Shown: positions 26,519 to 36,992 of the stretch, one piece after another | Position numbering within the stretch: position 1 is the first letter of the stretch | Layout of the letters: the number at the start of each line of letters is the position of its first letter | Origin: Phytophthora hibernalis | Lineage: Eukaryota; Oomycota; Peronosporomycetes; Peronosporales; Peronosporaceae | DNA: 64,000 bases | Assembly (NCBI GenBank): GCA_012656075.1 | Contig: JAAKBF010000360.1 | Coordinates: 1 to 64,000 of the forward strand | Reading direction: 5' to 3' | Notes under the pieces: model-generated | Told to the model about the DNA's origin: nothing | Seen by the model: the letters and a program-made list of their open reading frames with translations, nothing else | Databases searched by the model: none | Program-made: the position numbers and the translations under genes

Positions 26519-29500
26519 ACATTACGGCAGGATGGCAGGACTTCGGTACTGGAGATGCTGGTGGTTCCGGGAATTATCGGATACAGCAACTCGTCAACCA
26601 AAATCTTCCACCAATTCAAGCCTCTCGTAAAGACTCCAGAGGTCAATCTGAAGGTCAGGATATGCTGTTGGGTCGACAGGTTGAACAGTGTGGATAGCAT
26701 TCCAGAAAATGTCGGCAGCAGCAATCTGCACAAACGGACGGTCCTCAGCGTGCCACGGGATTTCGAGGAATCGAATTTCTTGATGCCGCACAGGAGCAAG
26801 AGGCAAAATTCGCAGCACCGCCTGGCCGAGCAGTCTGTCTACCGCACGCTGAGAGTCGGCATCGAGAGCGGCACTACCAAAGCTCACCGCATCCGCGACC
26901 ACAAAACGTGGTCCTGCTCGTTGCGGCGACACAAAACCGCTAGGCAAGCAAACCCTTCGCCCCGGACTGGACGATCAGAGAACTTGAACAGCAGCGCCGC
27001 ACGAACTTCGGGAATCATAGCGAAGAATTCACGACAATAGCGGTCGCATCCTGCAATGCTTCTGTTCAGAAACTCCACCTCGACAATAAGGCGCGGACGG
27101 ACGGGTAGCTCACCAATCGACGAGACACAGTGGCCGAAAAGCGTTATCCGGCCGACGTACGACGAGCTGCTGTGTCCCGGGAAGCCGCAGCTCCATGTTC
27201 CCTCCACCGGCATATAAAACTTGCTCATTGGCAGCCGCATAGCTGCGCGTACTCGACCATGTTGAGAAAGAAATGGGAAAGGGCTTACCTGTAGTTATGG
27301 TCAATATTTTGGCTTGCACAAAACATGGAGCTGTAATGACATTACGGCAGGATGGCAGGACTTCGGTACTGGAGATGCTGGTGGTTCCGGGAATTATCGG
27401 ATACAGCAACTCGTCAACCAAAATCTTCCACCAATTCAAGCCTCTCGTAAAGACTCCAGAGGTCAATCTGAAGGTCAGGATATGCTGTTGGGTCGACAGG
27501 TTGAACAGTGTGGATAGCATTCCAGAAAATGTCGGCAGCAGCAATCTGCACAAACGGACGGTCCTCAGCGTGCCACGGGATTTCGAGGAATCGAATTTCT
27601 TGATGCCGCACAGGAGCAAGAGCAAAATTCGCAGCACCGCCTGGCCGAGCAGTCTGTCTACCGCACGCTGAGAGTCGGCATCGAGAGCGGCACTACCAAA
27701 GCTCACCGCATCCGCGACCACAAAACGTGGTCCTGCTCGTTGCGGCGACACAAAACCGCTAGGCAAGCAAACCCTTCGCCCCGGACTGGACGATCAGAGA
27801 ACTTGAACAGCAGCGCCGCACGAACTTCGGGAATCATAGCGAAGAATTCACGACAATAGCGGTCGCATCCTGCAATGCTTCTGTTCAGAAACTCCACCTC
27901 GACAATAAGGCGCGGACGGACGGGTAGCTCACCAATCGACGAGACACAGTGGCCGAAAAGCGTTATCCGGCCGACGTACGACGAGCTGCTGTGTCCCGGG
28001 AAGCCGCAGCTCCATGTTCCCTCCACCGGCATATAAAACTTGCTCATTGGCAGCCGCATAGCTGCGCGTACTCGACCATGTTGAGAAAGAAATGGGAAAG
28101 GGCTTACCTGTAGTTATGGTCAATATTTTGGCTTGCACAAAAACATGGAGCTGTAATGACATTACGACAGGATGGCAGGACTTCGGTACTGGAGATGCTG
28201 GTGGTTCTGGGAATTATCGGATACAGCAACTCGTCAACCAAAATCTTCCACCAATTCAAGCCTCTCGTAAAGACTCCAGAGGTCAATCTGAAGGTCAGGA
28301 TATGCTGTTGGGTCGACAGGTTGAACAGTGTGGGTAGCATTCCAGAAAATGTCGGCAGCAGCAATCTGCACAAACGGACGGTCCTCAGCGTGCCACGGGA
28401 TTTCGAGGAATCGAATTTCTTGATGCCGCACAGGAGCAAGAGGCAAAATTCGCAGCACCGCCTGGCCGAGCAGTCTGTCTACCGCACGCTGAGAGTCGGC
28501 ATCGAGAGCGGCACTACCAAAGCTCACCGCATCCGCGACCACAAAACGTGGTCCTGCTCGTTGCGGCGACACAAACCGCTAGGCAAGCAAACCCTTCGCC
28601 CCGGACTGGACGATCAGAGAACTTGAACAGCAGCGCCGCACGAACTTCGGGAATCATAGCGAAGAATTCACGACAATAGCGGTCGCATCCTGCAATGCTT
28701 CTGTTCAGAAACTCCACCTCGACAATAAGGCGCGGACGGACGGGTAGCTCACCAATCGACGAGACACAGTGGCCAAAAGCGTTATCCGGCCGACGTACGA
28801 CGAGCTGCTGTGTCCCGGGAAGCCGCAGCTCCATGTTCCCTCCACCGGCATATAAAACTTGCTCATTGGCAGCCGCATAGCTGCGCGTACTCGACCATGT
28901 TGAGAAAGAAATGGGAAAGGGCTTACCTGTAGTTATGGTCAATATTTTGGCTTGCACAAAAACATGGAGCTGTAATGACATTACGGCAGGATGGCAGGAC
29001 TTCGGTACTGGAGATGCTGGTGGTTCCGGGAATTATCGGATACAGCAACTCGTCAACCAAAATCTTCCACCAATTCAAGCCTCTCGTAAAGACTCCAGAG
29101 GTCAATCTGAAGGTCAGGATATGCTGTTGGGTCGACAGGTTGAACAGTGTGGATAGCATTCCAGAAAATGTCGGCAGCAGCAATCTGCACAAACGGACGG
29201 TCCTCAGCGTGCCACGGGATTTCGAGGAATCGAATTTCTTGATGCCGCACAGGAGCAAGAGGCAAAATTCGCAGCACCGCCTGGCCGAGCAGTCTGTCTA
29301 CCGCACGCTGAGAGTCGGCATCGAGAGCGGCACTACCAAAGCTCACCGCATCCGCGACCACAAAACGTGGTCCTGCTCGTTGCGGCGACACAAAACCGCT
29401 AGGCAAGCAAACCCTTCGCCCCGGACTGGACGATCAGAGAACTTGAACAGCAGCGCCGCACGAACTTCGGGAATCATAGCGAAGAATTCACGACAATAGC

Positions 29501-32500
29501 GGTCGCATCCTGCAATGCTTCTGTTCAGAAACTCCACCTCGACAATAAGGCGCGGACGGACGGGTAGCTCACCAATCGACGAGACACAGTGGCCGAAAAG
29601 CGTTATCCGGCCGACGTACGACGAGCTGCTGTGTCCCGGGAAGCCGCAGCTCCATGTTCCCTCCACCGGCATATAAAACTTGCTCATTGGCAGCCGCATG
29701 CTGCGCGTACTCGACCATGTTGAGAAAGAAATGGGAAAGGGCTTACCTGTAGTTATGGTCAATATTTTGGCTTGCACAAAAACATGGAGCTGTAATGACA
29801 TTACGGCAGGATGGCAGGACTTCGGTACTGGAGATGCTGGTGGTTCCGGGAATTATCGGATACAGCAACTCGTCAACCAAAATCTTCCACCAATTCAAGC
29901 CTCTCGTAAAGACTCCAGAGGTCAATCTGAAGGTCAGGATATGCTGTTGGGTCGACAGGTTGAACAGTGTGGGTAGCATTCCAGAAAATGTCGGCAGCAG
30001 CAATCTGCACAAACGGACGGTCCTCAGCGTGCCACGGGATTTCGAGGAATCGAATCTCTTGATGCCGCACAGGAGCAAGAGGCAAAATTCGCAGCACCGC
30101 CTGGCCGAGCAGTCTGTCTACCGCACGCTGAGAGTCGGCATCGAGAGCGGCACTACCAAAGCTCACCGCATCCGCGACCACAAAACGTGGTCCTGCTCGT
30201 TGCGGCGACACAAAACCGCTAGGCAAGCAAACCCTTCGCCCCGGACTGGACGATCAGAGAACTTGAACAGCAGCGCCGCACGAACTTCGGGAATCATAGC
30301 GAAGAATTCACGACAATAGCGGTCGCATCCTGCAATGCTTCTGTTCAGAAACTCCACCTCGACAATAAGGCGCGGACGGACGGGTAGCTCACCAATCGAC
30401 GAGACACAGTGGCCGAAAAGCGTTATCCGGCCGACGTACGACGAGCTGCTGTGTCCGGGAAGCCGCAGCTCCATGTTCCCTCCACCGGCATATAAAACTT
30501 GCTCATTGGCAGCCGCATAGCTGCGCGTACTGACCATGTTGAGAAAGAAATGGGAAAGGGCTTACCTGTAGTTATGGTCAATATTTTGGCTTGCACAAAA
30601 ACATGGAGCTGTAATGACATTACGGCAGGATGGCAGGACTTCGGTACTGGAGATGCTGGTGGTTCCGGGAATTATCGGATACAGCAACTCGTCAACCAAA
30701 ATCTTCCACCAATTCAAGCCTCTCGTAAAGACTCCAGAGGTCAATCTGAAGGTCAGGATATGCTGTTGGGTCGACAGGTTGAACAGTGTGGATAGCATTC
30801 CAGAAAATGTCGGCAGCAGCAATCTGCACAAACGGACGGTCCTCAGCGTGCCACGGGATTTCGAGGAATCGAATCTCTTGATGCCGCACAGGAGCAAGAG
30901 GCAAAATTCGCAGCACCGCCTGGCCGAGCAGTCTGTCTACCGCACGCTGAGAGTCGGCATCGAGAGCGGCACTACCAAAGCTCACCGCATCCGCGACCAC
31001 AAAACGTGGTCCTGCTCGTTGCGGCGACACAAAACCGCTAGGCAAGCAAACCCTTCGCCCCGGACTGGACGATCAGAGAACTTGAACAGCAGCGCCGCAC
31101 GAACTTCGGGAATCATAGCGAAGAATTCACGACAATAGCGGTCGCATCCTGCAATGCTTCTGTTCAGAAACTCCACCTCGACAATAAGGCGCGGACGGAC
31201 GGGTAGCTCACCAATCGACGAGACACAGTGGCCGAAAAGCGTTATCCGGCCGACGTACGACGAGCTGCTGTGTCCCGGGAAGCCGCAGCTCCATGTTCCC
31301 TCCACCGGCATATAAAACTTGCTCATTGGCAGCCGCACAGCTGCGCGTACTCGACCATGTTGAGAAAGAAATGGGAAAGGGCTTACCTGTAGTTATGGTC
31401 AATATTTTGGCTTGCACAAAAACATGGAGCTGTAATGACATTACGGCAGGATGGCAGGACTTCGGTACTGGAGATGCTGGTGGTTCCGGGAATTATCGGA
31501 TACAGCAACTCGTCAACCAAAATCTTCCACCAATTCAAGCCTCTCGTAAAGACTCCAGAGGTCAATCTGAAGGTCAGGATATGCTGTTGGGTCGACAGGT
31601 TGAACAGTGTGGATAGCATTCCAGAAAATGTCGGCAGCAGCAATCTGCACAAACGGACGGTCCTCAGCGTGCCACGGGATTTCGAGGAATCGAATTTCTT
31701 GATGCCGCACAGGAGCAAGAGGCAAAATTCGCAGCACCGCCTGGCCGAGCAGTCTGTCTACCGCACGCTGAGAGTCGGCATCGAGAGCGGCACTACCAAA
31801 GCTCACCGCATCCGCGACCACAAAACGTGGTCCTGCTCGTTGCGGCGACACAAAACCGCTAGGCAAGCAAACCCTTCGCCCCGGACTGGACGATCAGAGA
31901 ACTTGAACAGCAGCGCCGCACGAACTTCGGGAATCATAGCGAAGAATTCACGACAATAGCGGTCGCATCCTGCAATGCTTCTGTTCAGAAACTCCACCTC
32001 GACAATAAGGCGCGGACGGACGGGTAGCTCACCAATCGACGAGACACAGTGGCCGAAAAGCGTTATCCGGCCGACGTACGACGAGCTGCTGTGTCCCGGG
32101 AAGCCGCAGCTCCATGTTCCCTCCACCGGCATATAAAACTTGCTCATTGGCAGCCGCATAGCTGCGCGTACTCGACCATGTTGAGAAAGAAATGGGAAAG
32201 GGCTTACCTGTAGTTATGGTCAATATTTTGGCTTGCACAAAAACATGGAGCTGTAATGACATTACGGCAGGATGGCAGGACTTCGGTACTGGAGATGCTG
32301 GTGGTTCCGGGAATTATCGGATACAGCAACTCGTCAACCAAAATCTTCCACCAATTCAAGCCTCTCGTAAAGACTCCAGAGGTCAATCTGAAGGTCAGGA
32401 TATGCTGTTGGGTCGACAGGTTGAACAGTGTGGATAGCATTCCAGAAAATGTCGGCAGCAGCAATCTGCACAAACGGACGGTCCTCAGCGTGCCACGGGA

Positions 32501-33079
32501 TTTCGAGGAATCGAATCTCTTGATGCCGCACAGGAGCAAGAGGCAAAATTCGCAGCACCGCCTGGCCGAGCAGTCTGTCTACCGCACGCTGAGAGTCGGC
32601 ATCGAGAGCGGCACTACCAAAGCTCACCGCATCCGCGACCACAAAACGTGGTCCTGCTCGTTGCGGCGACACAAAACCGCTAGGCAAGCAAACCCTTCGC
32701 CCCGGACTGGACGATCAGAGAACTTGAACAGCAGCGCCGCACGAACTTCGGGAATCATAGCGAAGAATTCACGACAATAGCGGTCGCATCCTGCAATGCT
32801 TCTGTTCAGAAACTCCACCTCGACAATAAGGCGCGGACGGACGGGTAGCTCACCAATCGACGAGACACAGTGGCCGAAAAGCGTTATCCGGCCGACGTAC
32901 GACGAGCTGCTGTGTCCCGGGAAGCCGCAGCTCCATGTTCCCTCCACCGGCATATAAAACTTGCTCATTGGCAGCCGCATAGCTGCGCGTACTCGACCAT
33001 GTTGAGAAAGAAATGGGAAAGGGCTTACCTGTAGTTATGGTCAATATTTTGGCTTGCACAAAAACATGGAGCCGTAATG
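26519..33079 (-). repeat. Diverged right edge of the array (units 29-36)
   Basis: Single-base losses occur in an A run (unit 29), GG (30), AAAA and CCG (31), TAG to TG (32), and CCC and TCG (33). Substitutions include a T-to-C in GAATTTCTTG (units 33, 34, 36; also unit 5 on the left), A-to-G in GTGGATA (31, 33), and a change in the GCATAG context (35). Several frames are therefore altered. Unit 36 also has GAGCCG instead of GAGCTG, and its start codon is lost at the junction with the inserted element. Confidence 0.85.
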
Positions 33080-33080
33080 T

Positions 33081-34417
33081 CAGGGCACCCAAAAATGCAA
33101 TTCTTAGATTAATATTTCTTAGGAACAGTCAAGAATTAATAATTGGATTATTAAAATGATTCGTGCCAATCTCAATGGGACCCTGTATCGGCCACAAAAC
33201 GGTGACTTTGAGTCCGTTATGCGTGATTTTGATGAATAAGAACTAACGTAGATCAAGAGTACCCCAAGTGGACGTGCTACGAAGAAGAACGACCGCTTAG
33301 GGGGTGTTTCATTCGGGGCAGGTTAACTGGGGCAACTTTTTACTCTCAAAGTTTATGCAAAGGTCTGCATATTCATTGTTACCGGTAATAAATTAGAAGG
33401 CCGACCACACTAAGTTTACACTAAAATCGCCAATCCTTGATGAAGCGAAGCAGCCCCAGCGCAACCGACACGCGCTCGGCGACGACGTCTTAGACTGGCC
33501 AAGCAACAAAGTGCACTCGAACGACGTGATTGCGTCGGACTGCGATGTCAGCGCGCAAGTAAGCGACGCCAGCGACGAGGGGGACGAGCAGTGATGGAGA
33601 CGGCGCAGGCGGCTGGACTACGCTTGACCAAGGAGTACCAGGGCAAGATCACGGTCCAGGAGACGGGCGCCACGGATACAGGACGAGATACAAGGCAGCG
33701 TCGAGGGCAGTGCGTGCCAGGTTGCAGCGGGCTGCGCTTGAGGTCATGGGCAAGCCCTGTAAGAAGGTGGCGGCCGCCGACGCAGCGTTCGAGCTCGACG
33801 GGCAATTTTTTTAACGGGACACCGTCTGCTCATGACCAGAGTCCTGCTGGCGACATTCTCGGTGGCCAAGGGCGATTCGCTGCTGTGCTGGGACCTGCGG
33901 CGCAGCTGAATACAAAGCGCTCCTCCGTACGCTCGTGGCACGAGTCGTGCCCGCCAGTCATCACATTGATAACCCCTTCAATACCGATAGATATGGGTCT
34001 AGTAATGTACATAGGAGATAAACTGTCAGAGTTACCCCAACTGCCCTGAGTTCAAAGTCAGGGCAACTAGGGCAGATTTAGGCGATTCTGATTGGCTTAG
34101 AAGTTGCCCCAGTTAACCTGCCCTTACAGACAACCTAGACGGTGCTTGCGCCAATTCACTTTCATTTTGGTAATATTTGCACACTATAAGAGCTTTTGCA
34201 TAGATAAAGTGAATTTTTAAGCATTGACGGAGATCAACTTCATTCGTTCGAGGTATTAGATACATCTTCTCCGGAAAAGACTTGGATAAACAGCATTAAA
34301 CACGTATTTTAGCTATGAGAGCTCTCGAGCACATGCAAACAATTTTGAAGCTGCAATTAATAATTATAATTAAAAATGGCAATTAATTTTTATGAGTATT
34401 ATTTTTCGGGTGCCCTG
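33081..34417. mobile_element. hAT-like non-autonomous DNA transposon
   Basis: Terminal inverted repeats CAGGGCACCCAAAAAT at 33081 and its near complement ATTTTTCGGGTGCCCTG ending at 34417. Flanks are CGTAATGT (33073-33080) and CGTAATGA (34418-34425), an 8-bp near-duplication (7 of 8), which is the hAT signature. There is no transposase inside. The AT-rich outer arms enclose a second inverted-repeat element. It is inserted at the last base of the tandem array. Confidence 0.7.
33298..34139. mobile_element. Nested inverted-repeat element (possibly Tourist/PIF-like)
   Basis: GCAGGTTAACTGGGGCAAC near 33318-33337 is matched by its reverse complement at 34102-34121. Weaker inverted similarity extends outward to GGGGGTGTTT at 33298 and to about 34139, with TTA and TAG at the outer edges. 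Related GGGCAACTAGGGCAG text recurs just inside the right end. The interior is GC-rich (about 33430-34000), unlike the AT-rich arms, and could be captured genomic sequence. It has no convincing gene: open frames are short and unsupported. The family assignment is tentative. Confidence 0.5.
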
Positions 34418-34780
34418 CGTAATGATACAATAATACAACCGCAAAACGCACCAGCAACGCTGAGAACGAGGTGGCAAAATGGATTACAAACTGGATTCAC
34501 TTAGTTTTGTATGTGGGCTATTTGTTGGCCCTTTTCTACTACAAAATTGAGGAGGGGTGAATCTCAACTCGCTCGGCAAGCCAAAACAACGCCTGTGGTT
34601 TAAAGATCCGTGTGCGTAGCACGCGGGCTTAAACCAGGACCAAGCAGGTTCACACCTTGATCGGCTTAGGGTTGTGACACCGCTCTCAGGGTTTTCAAGG
34701 GTGAGGCTCGGGTGTAGTTTCCCTGCCGGCATCTCCGACTTCTATGATTTGTAGCTAGATGACATCCGTTCCTCAGTTTG

Positions 34781-34788
34781 TATAAATA
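34781..34788 (+). promoter_or_regulatory. TATA-like box
   Basis: TATAAATA, about 180 bp upstream of the preferred DLST start. TATA boxes are uncommon in oomycete promoters and the distance is long, so its role is uncertain. Confidence 0.25.
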
Positions 34789-34909
34789 GTCCTGCCTTTA
34801 CCGTCTGCACCCCCAACACGTTGCTTACAAAAGTCCAAGTTCCATGCGACCCGCGCATAAATTACAGCGTCATTTATGCTTTTGGTGGGGTCGTGCTCGA
34901 GGCCCCACA

Positions 34910-34926
34910 TCACCCTTTCAATCTCC
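34910..34926 (+). promoter_or_regulatory. Inr/FPR-like core promoter of DLST
   Basis: TCACCCTTTCAATCTCC resembles the oomycete initiator plus flanking promoter region (TCATTYY then CAWTTTNYY) with one extra base. It lies 37 bp before the ATG at 34963, the usual spacing, and favours that ATG over the internal one at 35079. Confidence 0.5.
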
Positions 34927-34962
34927 AATCAGAACCGCCGGCAGCAAGCAACTTCCTGCACA

Positions 34963-36559
34963 ATGCACGGCCCCGGACGCGTCCTACTCCGCGCCGCCGC
35001 GCAGCGACGGGCCGCTCGCTCACGTCTCTCAGCAGCAGCGCCGGCGTTCTGGCCGCGCGCTCGTCCAAGTCCGGCGCCATGAAGCTGCGCGTGGCCTGTG
35101 CAACGCCCGCGCGTCTGAACGCCGTCTCCAGTCTGCAGATCCGCGCCTTCTCGGCCACCGGAGAGGCCACCGACGTGCCCGTGCCGTCCATGGGCGACTC
35201 CATCTCGGAGGGAACTGTCGTGGAGTGGCTCAAGCAGCCAGGAGACGCCGTGGCCGAGGACGAGGTCATCGTCGTGCTTGAGACCGACAAGGTGAGCGTG
35301 GATGTGCGCGCGCCCTTCGCCGGCGCCATGGGCCAACAGCTCGCGGCCATCGACGACAACGTGCTGGTCGGCGCGCCGCTGTTCCAGGTCGTCAAGGGCG
35401 CCGCTGGTGCGGAATCCAAGCAGGAGGTCAAGGAGGAAGTCTCGCCCGCTGCTGCTGCTCCGGTCGGAGAGGAGACGACCGTGCCTGTGCCCTCCATGGG
35501 TGACTCCATCTCCGAGGGAACTGTCGTGGAATGGATCAAGAAGGCCGGAGACTACGTGGGTGAGGACGAGGTCGTCGTCGTACTCGAGACCGATAAGGTG
35601 AGCGTGGACGTGCGTGCCCCCAAGGCCGGCACCATCACTGGCACCCTCGCGGACGTGGACCAGACTGTGGAGATTGGTGTGCCGCTCTTCTCGATGGTGC
35701 CCGGTGGAGAGGCCCCCAAGGCCGCAGCCCCGTCGCTGCTGCTTCAACGCCCGCTCCCGTGTCGACGCCGGCTCCTGCTGCGGCGGCATCCAAGCCCGTT
35801 GCCACCCCGGAGCCTGCCGTCGCAGGTGCCAACCCGCTGCTCGCTACGCCCGAGCGTGCGTCTCGTCGCGAGAAGATGAGCCGCATGCGTCTTCGCACGG
35901 CCGAGCGCCTGAAAGAGTCGCAGAACACGGCGGCCAGTCTTACGACGTTCCAGGAGGTCGACATGACGAAGCTCATGGGCATGCGCAAGCAGTACAAGGA
36001 CGCGTTCGAGTCCAAGCACGGCGTCAAGCTCGGCTTCATGTCGGCCTTCGTGAAGGCCAGCGCCTCGGCGTTGCTTGAGGTCCCCGGCGTGAACGCCATG
36101 ATCGACGACGAGCACCAGGAGATCGTCTACCGTGACTATGTTGATATGAGCGTTGCTGTGTCGACTCCCAAGGGCCTCGTGACGCCCGTGCTGAAGAACA
36201 CGGAGTCCATGAGCTTTGCTGACGTAGAGAAGGGACTCGCCGAGCTTGCGGCCCGCGCACGTGACGGCAAGCTGACACTCGAGGAGATGACCGGCGGTAA
36301 CTTCACGATCTCGAATGGTGGTGTGTTCGGCTCGCTCATGGGCACGCCTATCATCAACCTGCCGCAATCGGGTATTCTCGGCATGCACGGCACCAAGATA
36401 CGCCCCGTGGTTGTGGACGGCGAGGTGGTTGCGCGTCCTATGATGTACCTGGCGCTTACGTACGACCACCGTCTCATCGATGGCCGTGAGGGTGTCACGT
36501 GTCTCAAGGCTATTGCGGACAAGATCGAAAACCCGGAACGACTGCTTCTGGACATTTAA
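34963..36559 (+). CDS. DLST: Dihydrolipoamide succinyltransferase, E2 of 2-oxoglutarate dehydrogenase
   Basis: Mitochondrial TCA-cycle enzyme that transfers succinyl groups from lipoate to CoA. The Arg/Ala/Ser-rich start is a mitochondrial presequence. Two successive lipoyl domains (about 35170-35400 and 35479-35700) each carry [12 protein letters not shown] with the lipoylated Lys. After an Ala/Pro linker comes the acyltransferase domain, ending with the catalytic DHRLIDG. There is no clear peripheral subunit-binding domain, as in eukaryotic E2o. The reading changes frame by one lost base near 35010-35030 and again near 35727-35736 (a CCCC run); everything else is intact. If the first break is not real, the ATG at 35079 would also give a good presequence. 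Two lipoyl domains are unusual for DLST. Confidence 0.93.
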
Positions 36560-36951
36560 GTTGCCTAGAGGATCCACTTGAACCGTCAAATGCAGAATGC
36601 TTGGGTTATTGTGCAACTTCGAAGTACTTGGTTGTGTGGTGGCCTCACAAAAGTGTGCTTGCCACAATGAAACGGACGAATACGAGGGTGGGTGGAAAAT
36701 AAACGGGTTTTCACATTCGATGACGTAATTTATCAATCGCTTTCTACGAAGTATTAATCTTGGAGTTTGTAAGAAATCAAACGATCTACTTCAAGTATCA
36801 GTACTAATGTAGTACTACAGAACTACGTAGTAATACAATGCTAAAACAGAAAATACCGGTTCTCATACAACTGTTAGTAGATTTCGAAAACGAACTAATA
36901 CCATCACCCAAATAACCCACATCTTTTCTAAATTCCCTTTTGTCCAAATAA
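36560..36951. other. Intergenic region DLST-DMAP1
   Basis: About 390 bp, AT-rich in its right half. It contains short palindromic TACTAC/GTAGTA text around 36810-36835. Nothing coding is seen. Confidence 0.6.
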
Positions 36952-36969
36952 CCCATTTTACATTTTTTC
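36952..36969 (+). promoter_or_regulatory. Inr + FPR core promoter of DMAP1
   Basis: CCCATTTTACATTTTTTC is a close match to the oomycete initiator (CATTYY) directly followed by the flanking promoter region (CAWTTTNYY). It lies about 25-40 bp before the ATG at 36993. Confidence 0.65.
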
Positions 36970-36992
36970 TAGCTTGGAAGTGCACAGACGAT

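Larger units (their letters stand above)
3534..33079 (-). repeat. 36-copy tandem array of an 821-bp gene-bearing unit
   Basis: Head-to-tail array of exactly 36 units. Units start at 3534, 4354, 5175, 5996, 6816, 7637, 8457 and 9278, then every 821 bp to 26519, then 27339, 28159, 28978, 29798, 30617, 31438 and 32259. Most units are 821 bp. Eight are 819 or 820 bp because of ten single-base losses in total (units 1, 4, 6, 29-33). Both ends fall at the same phase of the unit, at the ATG of the gene it carries. Central units show no difference that I can see. The minus strand carries one gene-like reading per unit with 71 bp between readings, directed toward the telomere. Confidence 0.97.
34418..34962. 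other. Unassigned sequence and upstream region of DLST
   Basis: About 545 bp between the inserted element and the first conserved gene. Short open frames around 34484-34732 on the - strand have no recognisable motif. The right part holds the DLST promoter elements. Confidence 0.5.

Noticed and set aside
3534..33079. CRISPR array or rDNA/5S tandem array
   Set aside because: The unit is 821 bp with no short repeat-spacer structure, and contains no rRNA core sequence; telomere and introns show a eukaryote.
33591..34049. 152-codon open frame inside the nested element
   Set aside because: Low-complexity Arg/Ser/Thr translation with no motif; more likely GC-rich captured DNA than a gene.
34929..35789. 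286-codon minus-strand open frame over DLST
   Set aside because: Antisense shadow of GC-rich lipoyl-domain coding sequence; His/Gly/Arg composition without any motif.
35744..36736. 330-codon minus-strand open frame over the DLST catalytic domain
   Set aside because: Antisense shadow; the opposite strand has the conserved acyltransferase motifs.
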